Both the position numbers and the translations under genes were made by a program. A stretch of 64,000 nucleotides of DNA from Bacteroidia bacterium (GTDB lineage: Bacteria; Bacteroidota; Bacteroidia; Bacteroidales; Prolixibacteraceae), in the NCBI GenBank assembly GCA_025358025.1, contig JANYKW010000087.1, positions 62,001 to 126,000 on the forward strand, given 5' to 3'. Shown one piece after another: positions 62,275 to 64,000 of the stretch; the stretch's first letter is position 1; each line of letters starts with the position of its first letter. The notes below the pieces were generated by a model. It was not told the DNA's origin and ran no database searches. It saw nothing but the letters and a program-made list of their open reading frames with translations.

Positions 62275-63498
62275 GTGCAATTCAGCGATTACATTAACAG
62301 GTTAAAGGGTGACAGAAAGATTTGGATGGTGATCTTCCTTTTGACATTCTTCTCAATCCTTGTCGTATACAGTTCGACCGGAGCTTTGGCTTTCCGGCGG
62401 GCAAATGGAAATACAACCTACTATTTTTTCAAACAGATACTGATTCAAGCGGCTGGATTTATGTTTATATTGCTGATGATCAAATATCTGAGTGTAAAGT
62501 TCTACAACAAAATCGCTAACCTGGTTCTGATGGCAGCCATCTTTTTTGTTATCGTGGGGATCGTGATTGGGCGGGGATCAGGACGGACCATTCCCTTGGG
62601 TCCCTTTAGCTTTCAACCCGCAGAACTTGCCAAAGTGGCTGTGATGTTGTGGGTTGCCAGAATTTTGTCCAACACGGGAGAGAGTGATCATGCAAAAAGA
62701 AAATCATTTTTTAAGATTCTGCTGGGAATTGGATTACTGTGTTTATTGCTGATCAAAGTAAATTTCTCCTCCGCGGTTTTGGTGATGGCTACTGCTTTTA
62801 TCATGATGTTTGTAGCTCTGATTCCAATGAGATACCTTGTGGGCGCAATATTATCCGGAACCATTCTCTTTGTATCTTTGTTCCTCGTCCGCAAAACATT
62901 GCCTGAGATCATATACAAAGGCACCAGAATGGAAACGGTTTTTAACCGGATTGACCATTACATCACCGGCTCAGACCCGAAACGCGACGAGGGACTGACA
63001 CAGGATGAATTCGCCAAAATTGCCATCTACAATGGTGGTTTTCTTGGCGTTGGAGCCGGCAAAGGGGATATCAGCAATAGGATGAGTGCAGCATACAACG
63101 ATTTTGTCTTCGCTATCATCGTGGAGGAATATGGATTGGCGGGTGCTGCTGCCATCATCATACTTTACCTGATTTTACTCACAAGAGGTATGATGATTAT
63201 CAAAGCCTGTAAACGGACCTTCCCGCTATACCTGGCTACGGGAGCAGTCACAATGCTTTTACTGCAGGCACTGGTAAACATGGGTGTCTCCTCGGGTGCC
63301 ATACCGGTCACCGGGCAACCCCTCCCATGGATTAGCTGGGGAGGTACATCCCAGATTTTTACGGCATTCATATTCGGGTTTTTGCTTAGCATTAGTGCTG
63401 AGAATCAAGCAGAAATAGGGAAGCAGGATCTCGTAGAAAAGATGGAAGAAGATGATTTTTCGGAAGAAGAGGTTTTCTTGTCAAATATAGAACGGTAA
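62275..63498 (+). CDS. ftsW: FtsW peptidoglycan polymerase (SEDS family)
   Basis: This 407-residue SEDS protein polymerises glycan strands at the septum with its partner PBP. It has about ten helices and the landmarks [26 protein letters not shown], and [18 protein letters not shown] (with the catalytic-type Asp). It also has [20 protein letters not shown]. The start is GTG at 62275. An acidic tail ([13 protein letters not shown]) follows the last helix. Confidence 0.95.
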   Translation: MQFSDYINRLKGDRKIWMVIFLLTFFSILVVYSSTGALAFRRANGNTTYYFFKQILIQAAGFMFILLMIKYLSVKFYNKIANLVLMAAIFFVIVGIVIGRGSGRTIPLGPFSFQPAELAKVAVMLWVARILSNTGESDHAKRKSFFKILLGIGLLCLLLIKVNFSSAVLVMATAFIMMFVALIPMRYLVGAILSGTILFVSLFLVRKTLPEIIYKGTRMETVFNRIDHYITGSDPKRDEGLTQDEFAKIAIYNGGFLGVGAGKGDISNRMSAAYNDFVFAIIVEEYGLAGAAAIIILYLILLTRGMMIIKACKRTFPLYLATGAVTMLLLQALVNMGVSSGAIPVTGQPLPWISWGGTSQIFTAFIFGFLLSISAENQAEIGKQDLVEKMEEDDFSEEEVFLSNIER

Positions 63499-63502
63499 AA
63501 TT

Positions 63503-64000
63503 ATGAGCAACCATCGGTTCATCATCAGCGGAGGAGGTACAGGGGGACATATTTTCCCTGCCCTGTCTATCGCAGAAGGATTGAAACAGCGTTTTGCGGA
63601 TGCGGAGATTCTCTTCGTCGGGGCGTTGGGAAAGATGGAGATGGAGAAAGTACCTGCAGCGGGATTCCGGATTGCCGGATTGCCTGTAGCCGGTTTTCAC
63701 CGGGGTGAAGTATGGCGCAACCTGCTTTTTCTCCCCAAACTGATAAACTCCCTGTGGAAAGCAAGATCGGTGGTCAGAAATTTCAAACCCGATTGTGTGA
63801 TCGGCGTGGGTGGTTATGCCAGTGGCCCTGTTCTTAAAGTGGCTACCCAGATGGGTATTCCAACCGTATTGCAGGAACAGAACTCCTATGCAGGGGTTAC
63901 AAATAAATTGCTGGGTAAAAAGGCCAACAAAATATGTGTTGCTTATCCGGATATGGAGCGGTTTTTCCCGAAAGACAAGATTGTTCTTACAGGAAATCCA
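63503..64000 (+). CDS. murG: UDP-GlcNAc--lipid I glycosyltransferase MurG, partial (cut by right edge)
   Basis: The frame is open from the ATG at 63503 to the window end (166 codons). It reads [20 protein letters not shown] with the MurG GGGTGGH motif at 10-16. Further matches are [30 protein letters not shown] and [13 protein letters not shown]. MurG makes lipid II from lipid I. It is the next step after mraY and ftsW in the cluster, and the C-terminal half is outside the window. Confidence 0.96.
   Translation, partial: MSNHRFIISGGGTGGHIFPALSIAEGLKQRFADAEILFVGALGKMEMEKVPAAGFRIAGLPVAGFHRGEVWRNLLFLPKLINSLWKARSVVRNFKPDCVIGVGGYASGPVLKVATQMGIPTVLQEQNSYAGVTNKLLGKKANKICVAYPDMERFFPKDKIVLTGNP

Noticed and set aside
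1-64000. tRNA, rRNA, prophage and transposase genes
   Set aside because: I looked for CCA-type tRNA ends with cloverleaf arms, rRNA stretches, and integrase or transposase motifs in the ORFs and found none I can support; a covariance-model scan would be needed to exclude small RNAs.

Overview
The window is a stretch of core chromosome from a member of the Bacteroidota. The best match is a Bacteroidales-type anaerobe or facultative anaerobe; the genus cannot be told from the sequence alone. Evidence for the phylum: a sprF/porP-gldK-gldL-gldM-gldN type IX secretion cluster, an rprX/rprY two-component pair, DUF4270 and DUF6452/DUF6048-like proteins, glsA/glsB glycine-lipid genes, a three-gene sdhCAB cluster, repeated TAnnTTTG-type -7 promoter elements, and a lack of strong Shine-Dalgarno sequences. 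MurE carries the DNPR motif, which points to meso-diaminopimelate peptidoglycan. I see no mobile element, prophage, CRISPR array, rRNA or tRNA.

Layout. 1-1670 (minus): DUF4270 lipoprotein (cut by the left edge) and a truncated glycogen-synthase-like protein. 1923-4525 (plus): panC, panD (pantothenate) and radA. 4494-13972 (minus): gldN, gldM, gldL, gldK, sprF/porP, a degenerate arginase-fold protein, topA. 14177-16564 (minus): an orphan TonB-dependent receptor. 16865-20294 (plus): sdhC, sdhA, sdhB. 20506-21231: an unrecognised protein between two perfect palindromes. 21395-24404 (plus): an LTA-synthase-like transferase and a metallophosphoesterase lipoprotein. 24453-25698 (minus): DUF6048/DUF6452-like pair. 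25806-26954 (plus): membrane metallophosphoesterase. 27027-31220 (minus): nucleotide-sugar epimerase, and a GT2 - LAB_N - ArnT-like operon likely to decorate envelope lipid. 31391-33187 (plus): lepA. 33293-38057 (minus): rprY, rprX, rnc, fabF, acpP. 38259-41129 (plus): purN, LD-carboxypeptidase, yraN, yjbR-like, S4-domain protein. 41259-49485 (minus): patatin, cytochrome c and beta-barrel pair, LuxR regulator, hemerythrin protein, U32 peptidase, carboxymuconolactone decarboxylase-like protein, miaB. 49638-52031 (plus): SPOR protein and a long PurF. 52025-53959 (minus): glsB and glsA. 54311-64000 (plus): the division and cell wall cluster mraZ, rsmH, ftsL, ftsI-type PBP, murE, mraY, murD, ftsW, murG (cut by the right edge).

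How it works together. Most genes serve the cell envelope: protein export (T9SS), fatty acid supply (acpP, fabF), amino-acid lipids (glsA/glsB), lipid glycosylation, peptidoglycan synthesis and recycling, and division. The rest is housekeeping: pantothenate, purines, respiration, translation, RNA modification and DNA repair.

Two observations stand out. First, many intergenic spaces hold arrays of a short unit (about 7-14 bp). In six loci the array is followed by a second array of the same unit in inverted orientation, forming long imperfect hairpins. The unit differs between loci, and the arrays usually abut or include a stop codon. Second, upstream of mraZ there are four 7-mers spaced exactly 10 bp apart, matching AAAGTGT to varying degrees and overlapping the -33 promoter element. 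This is the layout of the MraZ operator described in Mollicutes.
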